From Rubricoccus sp963708165 (lineage in GTDB: Bacteria; Bacteroidota; Rhodothermia; Rhodothermales; Rubricoccaceae), in NCBI GenBank assembly GCA_963708165.1, contig OY970187.1:496001-560000 (forward strand): a DNA stretch of 64,000 bases, given 5' to 3'. A program made the position numbers and the translations under genes. Position 1 is the first letter of the stretch; every line of letters begins with the position of its first letter. Under the pieces are notes generated by a model. That model was given only the letters and a program-made list of their open reading frames with translations, ran no database searches and was not told the DNA's origin. Shown in pieces: positions 51,742 through 60,280 of this stretch.

Positions 51742-52326
51742 CTAGCCGGTGTAGAGGCGCCTCTGGCGGATGAGTTCGCGCACAGCGTCGGGCACCACGT
51801 AGCGGACGCTGGCGCCAGAGGCGAGGCGGCGGCGGAGGTCGGTACTGGACACGTCGAGGTGCGGCGCGGCGACGAGCGTCGTGCGCTCCATCACCCAGCC
51901 GGGCACGGCGCTCAGGTCGGCGCCGGGGCGCGGGTAGGCCACCAGACTCGCGAGGCGCAGGATCTCGCGCGGCTCGCGCCACGTGTCAAAGCTCGCCAAG
52001 CTGTCGCCGCCGACGATCCAGAACATCTCGGCCTCGGGATGCCTCTGGCGAAGCTCGCGGAGCGTGTCGACGGTGTACGAGACGCCCTCGCGCTCGACCT
52101 CCAGGTCAGTGACGCGAAACGCCTCGTTGCCCCCAATCGCAGCGTGGACCAGCGCGAGGCGGTCGGCGCCAGAGGCCATGTCGGCGTGTCCCTGCTTGTG
52201 CGGCGACGTGGCGGCGGGGATCCACGTCACGCGGCCGAGCGCCGCGCCCTCGCGGCACGCCTCGGCGACGGCGAGGTGGCCGATGTGCGGTGGGTTGAAC
52301 GAGCCGCCGAAGAAGCCGAGGCGCAT
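51742..52326 (-). CDS. nadD: Nicotinate-nucleotide adenylyltransferase
   Basis: A 194-residue enzyme of NAD synthesis which adenylates nicotinate mononucleotide. GFFGGSFNPPHIGHLAVAEA holds the nucleotidyltransferase (T/H)xGH site, and LDVSSTDLRRRLASG holds the SxTxxR motif. WIVGGDSLASFDTW and the HKQG loop are also in place. The size is typical. bamD lies 99 bases upstream on the same strand. Decamers fall at a loop (52050) and near the C-terminus, where the end LIRQRRLYTG is partly decamer-encoded. Confidence 0.95.
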   Translation of the reverse strand: MRLGFFGGSFNPPHIGHLAVAEACREGAALGRVTWIPAATSPHKQGHADMASGADRLALVHAAIGGNEAFRVTDLEVEREGVSYTVDTLRELRQRHPEAEMFWIVGGDSLASFDTWREPREILRLASLVAYPRPGADLSAVPGWVMERTTLVAAPHLDVSSTDLRRRLASGASVRYVVPDAVRELIRQRRLYTG

Positions 52327-52425
52327 CTGGAACGAGGAGCGGGAGACTGCAAGAACGCCGCACCGAGCCTCTGACCCGTTCGACTACGCTCAGGGCAGGC
52401 CGCCAGAGGCGGAAAGGTCTCCGCC

Positions 52426-53295
52426 CTACTGCCGACCGGCGGAGGGCTCCGGGACAGCCTGCCGCGCGGAAAAGGCCTGGTCGTAGAGTGCTTCGGCCTC
52501 GCGGACGAGCGGGCTGGACGCGAAGACGGTTACGAAACGGTCGTACTTCGCCAGGGCCTCGTCGTAGCGCTCGGCCTGGCGCGAGACCACGCTGGCGCGG
52601 GCGTACTCGATCTGTGCGCTCAGCGAGCCCAGGAGCGCGTCGTCGGCGAAGGCGGAGGTCGGGAAGTCCTGCAGTACGCTCTCGTAGTACACGATGGCGG
52701 CTTCGTAGAGCTCGCGGCGCTGGTAGAGACGCCCGTTGTTGTAACGCTTCTGCGCCAGCTTCTCGCGCAACTCCGCCAGAAGCGCCGTGGCCTCTGGCGC
52801 CTGCGGGCTGTCCGGGTACTGCGCGAGGTAGAGCCGGATGTAGTCGATGGCACGGCCGGTATCGGTCTGGTCGAGCTCGGGGCCGGGGCTGAGCGCCGCG
52901 TAGGTCTGGATGCGCTCGTACGCCGCCAGAGGCACGCGCTCGTCGGCGCGGTAGAACTCGATAAAGCGCGTGTACTCGTTGCCTGCAAGCAGGTACTGGC
53001 GGTCGCCGTTGTAGGCCCGCGCGAGCGTGAGCTGCGCGTCGGCGGCGAGAGGGCTGGTGCGTCCGAAGTCGAGGGCGGTGCGCAGGTGCTCGATGGCGCG
53101 CGAGTGCTTGCCGCGCTCGTACGCCTCCATGCCGCGGTCGAAGGCCTCTTGCGCCGATCCCGGCGTGACGCTGCCGTTGCCGCAGCCCGACACGGCTACC
53201 GACACGGCGACGACGGAGGCCGCTGGCGCAAAGCCCGCCAGTGCGGCAAAAAGGGCGAGGGCGAGGCGGCGGGGCGCGCTGAAGCTGGGGGACAT
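52426..53295 (-). CDS. bamD: Outer-membrane assembly lipoprotein BamD
   Basis: A 289-residue lipoprotein (lipobox VSVAVSGC) with consecutive TPR-like repeats: AFDRGMEAYERGKHSRAIEH, LTLARAYNGDRQYLLAGNEY, IDYIRLYLAQYPDSPQAPEA, AIVYYESVLQDFPTSAFADD and ALAKYDRFVTVFASSPLVRE. This is the order seen in BamD/YfiO, which binds BamA at the inner face of the outer membrane and feeds barrel proteins. Length and position of repeats agree with Bacteroidota BamD. nadD follows. Confidence 0.88.
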   Translation of the reverse strand: MSPSFSAPRRLALALFAALAGFAPAASVVAVSVAVSGCGNGSVTPGSAQEAFDRGMEAYERGKHSRAIEHLRTALDFGRTSPLAADAQLTLARAYNGDRQYLLAGNEYTRFIEFYRADERVPLAAYERIQTYAALSPGPELDQTDTGRAIDYIRLYLAQYPDSPQAPEATALLAELREKLAQKRYNNGRLYQRRELYEAAIVYYESVLQDFPTSAFADDALLGSLSAQIEYARASVVSRQAERYDEALAKYDRFVTVFASSPLVREAEALYDQAFSARQAVPEPSAGRQ

Positions 53296-53467
53296 ACGAG
53301 ACGCTCGGGGAAGGCTGGACCGGTAAAGGCGCGGAACGGACCGCGCCTCGGGTTTCGTGCGGCAGGCTACCGCCTGTGCCCTCGGCAGGCCGTGAGAAGG
53401 CGGTGAGGACGGGGCGGTAGCTGATCCGCCTCTGGCGCCCGAAGCGAATCGAGCATCGCGGCGGCCC

Positions 53468-55066
53468 TCATCGCACGTCCGCGATCCAGCCGACGGGAAA
53501 CACCTCCGGGGTCGCCTCGCCCGAAAGGGTCATCGTGCCCTCATCCAGAGCGACATACGTGCCCGTCGATCCCTTCTGCTTGACGTAGAGTTCGAGCCCG
53601 ATGCCGTCCAAGCCGGTACGGGCACCGCCGAGTTCCCATGTGAGCGTGCGCGAGGCTCGGTCCCACCGTGTTTCGAGTGTGGGCAGGTTCGTGCTGTACG
53701 CCCACGTCTCGAACAGCGCGTTCAGGTCCGCGCCAGAGGCTTTTTCGAGCTCGGACTGGAAGGCAGCAGTCGCCAGAGGCGCGCTGTCGTAGTCGGCGAG
53801 CGTGGTGCGGAGGGCGGCGAAAAAAGCGGCGTCGCCGACGGTCTGGCGCAGGATGTGGAGGAAGGCGCCGCCCTTCTGGTAGACCGTGCCGGTGAGCGCG
53901 GCCTCTGGCGAGGCGAGCGCGTCGGGCACGAGCCTGCGGCGGGCGTCGTCGCGCGAGAGGAGCGCCATGCGAACGAGTTGCTCGCGGAACGCGTCGCGCC
54001 CGTCCAGGCGCTCGTAGAGGACGGCGGTGAAGTACGTCGCCGGGCCTTCGGCGAGCCACAGGTGGCGCCAGTCGGCGGGCACCACGTCGTTGCCCCACCA
54101 CTGATGCACGATCTCGTGGACGACGACTTCTTCGAGCGCGCCAGAGGCTTCGTTGTAGAGCTGCGTCTGAAAAAACGACGCGGCAGCGTTCTCCATCCCG
54201 GCGTAGACGAGCGGCACTTCGACGGTCGCGAACCGGCCGTAGGGCAGCGGGCCGAACAACGCGGCGAGTGTGTCGAGGATGGCGGGCGTGCGCTCCAGCG
54301 CGCCGACGGCGAGCGAGTCGCCTGCGAAGGTCAGGTGGCGGATGGGCACACTGCCGGCCTGCTCGGTGATGGCGAAGTCGCCAGCGGCCCACGCGAGCGT
54401 GTACAGCGGCGTGTCCTCCGACGTGACAAAGCGGCCTCGGCGCCACCCGCCTTCCACGACCTCCGCCTCTGGCGTGCCGCTGGCGACGATCTCCCACGCA
54501 GTGGGGACTTCGAGCGTGAGATCCAGAACGACAGGATCGCTCGGGTGATGCACGCCCGGCAGCCAGCCTGCGGTGCGGGTCGGCCAGCCATCGGTCCAGA
54601 GGACGGTTCCGCCTGCTTCGGTGTCCTCGCGGTAGACGCCCGCCTGCGGCGTGCCGCTGTAGACGATCTCGACGAGGCTGCTGTCGCCGCGCACGGGCAC
54701 GCGTATCGCGTGGCCCTCGCGCTGTACCTCGACGGTCTGCCCGCCGACGCGCACAGCACTGACCGCCATCGCGTCGCCGAGCCCAAGGGTGAGCGTGCCG
54801 AGGTCCGCGGGGTGCTTCACCCGGAGCGCAGCGCGGCCAGAGATCTCGAAGGCGGTCGGGTCCACGCGGAGCGTGAGCGCGATGCGCTGCACGTCCACGC
54901 CCGCCTGCGGCTCGGGCACGTCCAGCGCGTCCTCCACGCCTCCCCCACCGCCGCCACATGCGGCCAGCGCGAGGCATGCCATGAGCGCGAGCCTCTGGCG
55001 CCAGAGGCCCCGGCGGGTTGCGCCTCTGGCGCGAGTCGGGCTGTTCCCCCTTAGGGTGTCTCTCAT
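53468..55066 (-). CDS. M1-family zinc aminopeptidase, lipoprotein
   Basis: A 532-residue metallopeptidase. ATG at 55066 overlaps the stop of the upstream DoxX gene (ATGA), which decides the start; the first 30 residues (partly decamer-encoded GLWRQRLAL) precede a lipobox (MACLALAACG). M1 signatures: substrate loop YAGMENAAAS, HEIVHQWWGN near 315, and LAEGPATYF with the third zinc ligand. The N-terminal beta domain (IALTLRVDPTAFEISGRAAL) is typical. The C-terminal helical domain is short. It is expected to trim peptides in the periplasm or on the surface. Last gene of a tightly overlapping fabI-DoxX-M1 set. Confidence 0.88.
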   Translation of the reverse strand: MRDTLRGNSPTRARGATRRGLWRQRLALMACLALAACGGGGGGVEDALDVPEPQAGVDVQRIALTLRVDPTAFEISGRAALRVKHPADLGTLTLGLGDAMAVSAVRVGGQTVEVQREGHAIRVPVRGDSSLVEIVYSGTPQAGVYREDTEAGGTVLWTDGWPTRTAGWLPGVHHPSDPVVLDLTLEVPTAWEIVASGTPEAEVVEGGWRRGRFVTSEDTPLYTLAWAAGDFAITEQAGSVPIRHLTFAGDSLAVGALERTPAILDTLAALFGPLPYGRFATVEVPLVYAGMENAAASFFQTQLYNEASGALEEVVVHEIVHQWWGNDVVPADWRHLWLAEGPATYFTAVLYERLDGRDAFREQLVRMALLSRDDARRRLVPDALASPEAALTGTVYQKGGAFLHILRQTVGDAAFFAALRTTLADYDSAPLATAAFQSELEKASGADLNALFETWAYSTNLPTLETRWDRASRTLTWELGGARTGLDGIGLELYVKQKGSTGTYVALDEGTMTLSGEATPEVFPVGWIADVR

Positions 55067-55440
55067 TCCGCGTCCCGCACTGCCGCCCACCACACCCACG
55101 CCATCGCCAGAGGCTGCAGCGGGAGCCGCGCCCAGAGCAACCAGGCGGGCGCGAGCGCGGCGAACCGGCTGGCCTCGGTCGCCATGTAGACGTTCGCGGG
55201 GAAGACCGCCGCCAGAAGCGCGACGAGCCCCCAGCCCGCCGCTTTGCGCAGACGCGGGATGAGCAGCCCGATGCCGCCCAACACCTCGGCTACGCCGCTG
55301 ACCGCCACGAGCGCCTCTGGCGCCGGAAGCTGCGGCGGGACGATCTGCACAAAGCCTCGCGGCTTCAGAAAGTGCATCACGCCCGCGCCGATGAACCCGA
55401 CGGCCAGGAGGCCCAGCGAGACTTTTTGCGCTCGGCTCAC
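55063..55440 (-). CDS. DoxX-like membrane protein
   Basis: A 125-residue protein with four membrane helices: VSLGLLAVGFIGAGVMHFLK, VAVSGVAEVLGGIGLLIP, GWGLVALLAAVFPANVYMAT and LQPLAMAWVWWAAV. The pattern matches the DoxX/DUF4267-like group. GTG at 55440 overlaps the fabI stop (GTGA), and its own stop overlaps the next ATG, so the three genes are translationally coupled. Function in this context is unknown; DoxX homologues are linked to quinone or redox metabolism in other bacteria. Confidence 0.75.
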   Translation of the reverse strand: MSRAQKVSLGLLAVGFIGAGVMHFLKPRGFVQIVPPQLPAPEALVAVSGVAEVLGGIGLLIPRLRKAAGWGLVALLAAVFPANVYMATEASRFAALAPAWLLWARLPLQPLAMAWVWWAAVRDAE

Positions 55441-56297
55441 GCCTCGTCGCCAGAGGCGGCCTCTGGCGAAACCTGCTGGTCCATCATCTCGCGCACGATC
55501 TCCTCCGAGATGCCCATGTTGTTGTAGCCGCCGTCGTGGAAGAGCGTCTGCATGGTCACCATGCGCGTGTAATCGCTGAGCAGCGTGACGGTGTAGTCCG
55601 CGCACGAGGCTTGGTCGGCGTTGCCGAGCGGTGCCACTTTGTCCGCGAAGTCGTAGAGCGCGTCGAAGCCGTCGATGCCGCCGCCAGCGGTCGTTTTGGT
55701 GGGGCTTTGCGAGACCGCGTTGATGCGGATGCCCTTTTTGCCCAGCCGGTAGCCGAAGCTTCGCACGATGCTTTCCAGCAGCGCCTTCGCGTCGCCCATC
55801 TCGGAGTACGTCGAGAACGTGCGCTGCGCGCCGATGTAGCTCATCGCGACGACGGACGCGCCAGAGGCGAGCGCGTCGGCCCGAAGGCCGGCCGCCACCA
55901 TGCGGTGCAGCGAGACGGCCGAGATGTCCAGCGTTTTCTGGTACCACTCGTACTTGAGCGCCTCGTACGGCTTGCCCTTGCGCACGTTGAGACCCATGCC
56001 GATGGAGTGCACCACGAAATCGACCGGGCCGCTGGCGTAGTCCGTGGCCTCGGCGTAGAGCGTGTCCATGTCCGCGTCGCTCGTCGCGTCGGCGTAGACG
56101 ATGGGGCTGCCGCCTGTGGCCTCGGAGAGCGCGTCCATCTGCCCGAAGCGCTTGCTGACCGGCGCGTTGGTGAGCACGAAGCGCGCGCCCTCGCGGTGGG
56201 CGGCCTCGGCGACGGCCCAGGCGAGAGAGGCGGGGTCGAGTGCGCCGGAGATGATGCCGGTTTTGCCTGCGAGGAGGCCGTGGCCGTCGGTTGCCAT
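55437..56297 (-). CDS. fabI: Enoyl-[acyl-carrier-protein] reductase (NADH)
   Basis: A 286-residue SDR enzyme catalysing the last step of the fatty-acid elongation cycle. ATG at 56297 gives MATDGHGLLAGKTGIISGAL; the FabI nucleotide-binding pattern without a classical GxxxGxG follows. DFVVHSIGM and the catalytic YSEMGDAKALLESIVRSFGY (Tyr and Lys in YxxxMGxAK) are present, as are KKGIRINAVSQSPTKT and the C-terminal FHDGGYNNMG. The length is slightly over the usual 260, with a decamer-derived tail (PEAASGDEA). Essential in most bacteria. Confidence 0.92.
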   Translation of the reverse strand: MATDGHGLLAGKTGIISGALDPASLAWAVAEAAHREGARFVLTNAPVSKRFGQMDALSEATGGSPIVYADATSDADMDTLYAEATDYASGPVDFVVHSIGMGLNVRKGKPYEALKYEWYQKTLDISAVSLHRMVAAGLRADALASGASVVAMSYIGAQRTFSTYSEMGDAKALLESIVRSFGYRLGKKGIRINAVSQSPTKTTAGGGIDGFDALYDFADKVAPLGNADQASCADYTVTLLSDYTRMVTMQTLFHDGGYNNMGISEEIVREMMDQQVSPEAASGDEA

Positions 56298-56355
56298 GTC
56301 GGGTCTGGAGGTGAGGGGCCCGCAAGGTAGCGCCGCCTCTGGCGTGGCTGGGGCG

Positions 56356-56560
56356 GCCTCTGGCGCCAGAGGCCGGGTGGCACTGGGGCATCCTGAGGCT
56401 ACCCCCCGCTTCGCTCGCCCGTTGGTCGCGAAGCTGTCCCCCTCGGCGAGGGGGACAATTCCCACCGCGGTCTTCCCAAGGAGACAGCTACACCGCCCGC
56501 GTCCGAGAGACCTCCGCTCTGGATTGTCCCCCTTATCAAGGGGGACAGGTCGACCGCCGT
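56356..56560. repeat. Palindrome and ~80-bp dispersed repeat upstream of fabI
   Basis: GCCTCTGGCGCCAGAGGC at about 56356-56373 is followed at 56399-56480 by ACCCCCCGCTTCGCTCGCCC, GTTGGTCGCGAAGCTGTCCC and then GGCGAGGGGGACAATTCCCA, matching the minus-strand copy near 17675-17753 almost throughout. A second hairpin TGTCCCCCTTATCAAGGGGG follows at about 56523. The 56298-56699 gap between divergent fabI and photolyase genes holds no gene; their promoters must lie among these repeats. Confidence 0.7.
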
Positions 56561-56699
56561 CACAGGCGCGTCGACCGGGGGGTTCTGACCAGCCAAGCGC
56601 GGTGCCCCGCCGGAGGCCTCTAGCGCAGACACCCCAGTCCCCATCGGAACCGCGCCAGAGGCTCGCGCGAAAACAAGAGGCACCTCTCCCCTGCCTTTC

Positions 56700-58139
56700 A
56701 TGCCCGGCACCCTCGTCTGGTTCGGCCACGACCTCCGCCTCTCCGACCACGCCGCGCTGGACTTCGCCTCTGGCGCCCCCGGCCCCATCGTCCCCGTCTT
56801 CGCGTGGGCGCCCGACGAGTACGGCGACTGGCCGCCCGAGGGCGCCCACCGCTGGTGGCTCCGCGAAAGCCTCGACGCGCTCGGCGCCGACCTCCGCGCC
56901 AGAGGCTCGCGCCTCATCGTCCGCCAGGGGCCGAGTCTGGAAACCCTGCGCGAGATCATCGCGGCGACCGGCGCCGAAAGCGTCGCGTGGCTGACGCGCT
57001 TCGAGCCTGCGCTGCGCGCGCGCGACAAGGAGGTCCGCGAGGCGCTCGAAGCCGACGGCATCGCGTGCAAGCAATTCGCCGGGCGCCTGCTCCACGAGCC
57101 CAGCCAGATCCGCACCGGCTCCGGCGGTCCGTACCACGTCTATGGCCCGTTCTGGCGCAAGTTCAAAGAGCAGGTCACCATCGGCGAGCCTCTGGCGACG
57201 CCGGAGTTCAAAGGACGCGCGCCAGAGGCTTGGCCCGAGAGCACGCCGCTGGACGACCTCTCGCTGACCGCCGAGCAGCAGGACGGTATCGACTGGTCGG
57301 GCGAGATGAAGGCCTTCTGGACGCCCGGCGAGGCGGGCGCCCGCCAGAGGCTCGAACGGTTTCTGGATGTGGCGGTGGACTACGACGACGACCGCAACCG
57401 CCCGGACCTGCGCCACACGTCGGAGCTCTCGCCGCACCTTCACTGGGGCGAAATCAGCCCGCGCACGGTCTGGACCGAGGTCAACAGTTGGGTGAGCAAC
57501 GGCCCTACGCGAGAGGCCGCTGACAAGTACCTCTCCGAGGTCGCGTGGCGCGAGTTTTCCTACCACGTCCTCCACGCCTACCCCACGATGCCGAGCGAGC
57601 CGCTCAAGGAGAAGTTCGCGGCCTTCGAGTGGGACGATGCGCCAGAGGCCCTCGAAGCGTGGAAGCGCGGTCGCACCGGCTATCCCATCGTGGACGCTGG
57701 GATGCGGCAGCTCTGGGCGCTGGGCTGGATGCACAACCGCGTGCGCATGATCACGGGCTCGTTCCTCACCAAGGACCTGCTCCTGCCGTGGCAGCGCGGC
57801 GCCGAGTATTTCTGGGACACGCTCTGCGGCGGCGACCTCGCCAACAACAGCATGGGCTGGCAGTGGGTCGCCGGCTGCGGCGCCGACGCGCAGCCGTTTT
57901 TCCGCGTCTTCAACCCCGTCGGCCAGGGTGAGAAGCACGACCCCCACGGCGACTTCGTGCGCGAGTGGGTGCCTGAGCTGAAGGACCTGCCCAAGAAGTG
58001 GATCCACAAACCCTGGGAGGCGCCAGAGGCCGTGCTGGAGGAAGCGGGCGTCGTGCTTGGCGAGACCTACCCGCACCCCATTGTGGACCACAGCGAGCGC
58101 CGCGACGAAGCACTGGAGCGATACAAAGCGATCAAGTAG
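56700..58139 (+). CDS. phr: Deoxyribodipyrimidine photolyase
   Basis: A 479-residue class I cryptochrome/photolyase that repairs cyclobutane pyrimidine dimers with blue light. The N-terminal antenna domain begins TLVWFGHDLRLSDHAALD. The FAD-binding helical domain includes TSELSPHLHWGEISPRTVW, VAWREFSYHVLHAYP, GYPIVDAGMRQLWALGWMHN, and LANNSMGWQWVAGCGADAQP followed by FFRVFNP. This matches bacterial CPD photolyases rather than DASH types. Flanked by decamer palindromes; several copies inside the gene lie in loops (ARGSRL, PEAWPE, RQRLE). Confidence 0.93.
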   Translation: MPGTLVWFGHDLRLSDHAALDFASGAPGPIVPVFAWAPDEYGDWPPEGAHRWWLRESLDALGADLRARGSRLIVRQGPSLETLREIIAATGAESVAWLTRFEPALRARDKEVREALEADGIACKQFAGRLLHEPSQIRTGSGGPYHVYGPFWRKFKEQVTIGEPLATPEFKGRAPEAWPESTPLDDLSLTAEQQDGIDWSGEMKAFWTPGEAGARQRLERFLDVAVDYDDDRNRPDLRHTSELSPHLHWGEISPRTVWTEVNSWVSNGPTREAADKYLSEVAWREFSYHVLHAYPTMPSEPLKEKFAAFEWDDAPEALEAWKRGRTGYPIVDAGMRQLWALGWMHNRVRMITGSFLTKDLLLPWQRGAEYFWDTLCGGDLANNSMGWQWVAGCGADAQPFFRVFNPVGQGEKHDPHGDFVREWVPELKDLPKKWIHKPWEAPEAVLEEAGVVLGETYPHPIVDHSERRDEALERYKAIK

Positions 58140-58140
58140 C

Positions 58141-58190
58141 GCCGCCTCTGGCGCCAGAGTGCGTTTCGTGCGCCAGAGGCCTCTGGCGCT
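58141..58190. terminator. Decamer hairpins between convergent phr and rfbC
   Basis: GCCTCTGGCGCCAGAG (58144-58159) and CGCCAGAGGCCTCTGGCG (58170-58187) fill the 49 bases between the two convergent stop codons. Each is palindromic, so they can act as a bidirectional terminator. No T-run is present. Confidence 0.55.
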
Positions 58191-58713
58191 AGACGAGCGG
58201 GTAGTCCGCGTCGCGGTCCTTGATGACGCGGACCTCGCCGGGCCACTCGATGCCGAACGCCGGGTCGTCCCATCGCACGCCGCCCGCGGCCTCTGGCGCG
58301 TAGGCGGCGGAGATCATGTAGAAGACTTCAGAGTCATCCGCGAGGGTGAGAAAGCCGTGGGCGCAGCCTTCGGGGACGTAGAGGGCATGGCCGTTCTCAG
58401 CCGTCAGTTCGGCGCCGACCCATTTGTGGCGCGTCGGCGAGCCCTCGCGGAGATCCAAGCACACGTCATAGACCGCGCCGCGCGTGCAGCGGACGAGCTT
58501 GGCTTCCTCGTGCGGCGCGCGCTGGAAGTGCATCCCGCGAAGCGTGCCTCTGGCGGTGTTGCGCGAGACCGAGCACTGCGCCCACTGCGTCGCCATGTCG
58601 CCAGAGGCGAACGTCTCGGTATCGAAGGTGCGAGAGAAGCCGCCGCGCTCGTCCGTGTGCCACTGTGGGGTGACGAGGACGCAGCCGGGGATTTTCGTCG
58701 GGGTCAGGGTCAT
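58189..58713 (-). CDS. rfbC: dTDP-4-dehydrorhamnose 3,5-epimerase family protein
   Basis: A 174-residue cupin-fold epimerase for nucleotide-activated deoxysugars. ATG at 58713 is chosen (MTLTPTKIPGCVLVTPQWH); a GTG five codons upstream is possible. Signatures: HTDERGGFSRTFD, SRNTARGTLRGMHFQRAPHEE with the catalytic His, VRCTRGAVYDVCLDLREGSP, and VPEGCAHGFLTLADDSEVFY. It ends IEWPGEVRVIKDRDADYPLV. Third gene of a sugar cluster with an SDR and a C-methyltransferase; these would yield a branched deoxysugar for a surface glycan. The rhamnose-specific role is not assured. Confidence 0.87.
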   Translation of the reverse strand: MTLTPTKIPGCVLVTPQWHTDERGGFSRTFDTETFASGDMATQWAQCSVSRNTARGTLRGMHFQRAPHEEAKLVRCTRGAVYDVCLDLREGSPTRHKWVGAELTAENGHALYVPEGCAHGFLTLADDSEVFYMISAAYAPEAAGGVRWDDPAFGIEWPGEVRVIKDRDADYPLV

Positions 58714-58800
58714 GGGTTCCGAGTTCACGAGATCCGGGTTCCGAGTAAAGCTGTTTCGCGCTTGCCTCTGGCGCCAGAGGCGAGCGTCGCTCTCGCAAAC

Positions 58801-58912
58801 ATGTCATCCCGAGCGCAGCCGAGGGATCCACTCGCCGGAGCCCCGTGACCTCAAGCGCGACGGAGCGGCCACGGCTAGATCCCTCGTCGCTTCGCTCTGT
58901 CGGGACGACATG
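58801..58912. repeat. ~112-bp imperfect inverted repeat (GTCATCCCGAGC type)
   Basis: ATGTCATCCCGAGCGCAGCC plus GAGGGATCC on the left is mirrored by CTAGATCCCTCG and ATGTCGTCCCGACAGAGCGA (read on the minus strand) on the right. The arms are about 30 bases around a 45-base centre. Such GTCATCCCGAGC/GAGGGATC elements occur in many bacterial genomes as dispersed repeats (recalled). It separates the methyltransferase gene from rfbC. Confidence 0.75.
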
Positions 58913-58979
58913 AACGGGCCTCTGCCGCCAGAGGCGCGGCGCCAGAAGCCCTGCGTGGGACGTTCACATCCGCACCGCA

Positions 58980-60260
58980 CTAAAACACCTCCACCTCGGG
59001 GATCGGCACGACGAACTGGCCGCCCCACTCGCGGACGGCGGACATTTGCTCCGCGATCTCGCGCCGGAGGTTCCACGGCAGGATGAGCACGTAGTCCGGG
59101 CGTTCGCTCGAAGATGGCCTCTGGCGCGAACACGGGAATGCGCGAGCCGGGCAGATAGGTGTCCTGCTTGTACGGGTTGCGGTCGACCACGAACTGAACG
59201 AGGTCGGGCTTGATGCCACAGGCGTTGAGGAGTGTGTTGCCCTTGCCCGCCGCGCCGTAGCCCGCGACGGTCTTGCCTCTAGCGGCGGCGTCCAGCAGGA
59301 AGCTGAGCAGCGCGTGCTTGGTGCGGGTCACGCGCTCGGCGAAGGCGGCGTAGACCGCGTCGCTCGTCCACGCCCCAGTCGGCCTCTTGCGCGCGGAGCG
59401 CGGCGACGCTCGGCGCCAGAGGCTTGCTGTCGTCCTCGGCGTGGCGGCCGTAGATGCGCAGGCTGCCGCCGTGCGTGGGCAGCTCCTCCACGTCGAACAG
59501 CGTCAGGCCGTGGGCGGCGAAGACGCGCTCGGCGGTCGTGAACGAGAAGTAGGAAAAGTGCTCGTGGTAGATCGTGTCGAACTGGTTGCCCTCCATGAGG
59601 CGCACCAGGTGCGGAAACTCCAGCGTCACCACGCCGCCGGGGTTGAGCAGCGTCTTGATACCCGCCACAAAGCTGTTCAGGTGCGGCGTGTGCGCAAACA
59701 CGTTGTTGCCCGCGATGAGGTCGGCGCCGATGCCTTCGTCGCGCATCGCGCGCGCCTCGTCCTCTCCGAAGAACGCGACCCGCGTCGGCACGCCAGAGGC
59801 GACGGCAGCCTCGGCCACGTTGGCCGCAGGCTCCACGCCCAGGCAGGGGATGCCTCTGGCGCACGAAGTTGCGCAAGAGGTAGCCGTCGTTGCTCGCGAG
59901 CTCCACGACCATGCTCTCCGGCCCCAGGCCGAACCGCTCGGTCATCGCGTGCGCGTACGTCTTCGCGTGCTCCAGCCACGAGGTCGAGAACGACGAGAAG
60001 TAGGCGTACTCGGTAAAGATGTCCTCTGGCGGCACGACGGCGTCGATCTGCACCAGGCGGCAGTCCGGGCACACGAAGGCGTGGAGCGGGAAGACGGCCT
60101 CTGGCGCCCAGCGGCGCTCCGGCGAGACGATGCTCTGGCACGGCGGGTGCATCCCGAGGTCGGCCACGGACTGCGCCAGAGGCGCGTCGCAGTGGCGGCA
60201 CGTCAGGCCGGGATCGGAGTCGAGCGCGAGCGCGGGAGCGGCGGGTTCGGTGGCAGTCAT
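58980..60260 (-). CDS. Sugar C-methyltransferase (class I SAM, Zn-binding N-terminus), three frameshifts
   Basis: Reconstructed length is about 425, usual for the TylCIII/NovU-like family, which C-methylates NDP-ketosugars. N-terminal zinc site: CRHCDAPLAQSVADLG and FVCPDCRLVQ. SAM-binding region: VVELASNDGYLLRNFV, then (second frame) GIPCLGVEPAANVAEAA-type sequence, NNVFAHTPHLNSFVAGI and YHEHFSYFS. C-terminal domain (third frame): GKTVAGYGAAGKGNTLLN; the last part (fourth frame) is VLILPWNLRREIAEQ and FVVPIPEVEVF. One extra base near each of 59861, 59362 and 59104 explains the shifts. The start may also be ATG 60278 or 60293. Either sequencing errors or a dead gene. Confidence 0.75.
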
Positions 60261-60280
60261 GGATCGGTGTTCGGTCATCG

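Noticed and set aside
56298..58091. Upstream extension of the fabI frame across the photolyase gene (884 codons in total)
   Set aside because: The extension is antisense to the photolyase gene and crosses repeats. FabI homology begins at the ATG at 56297.
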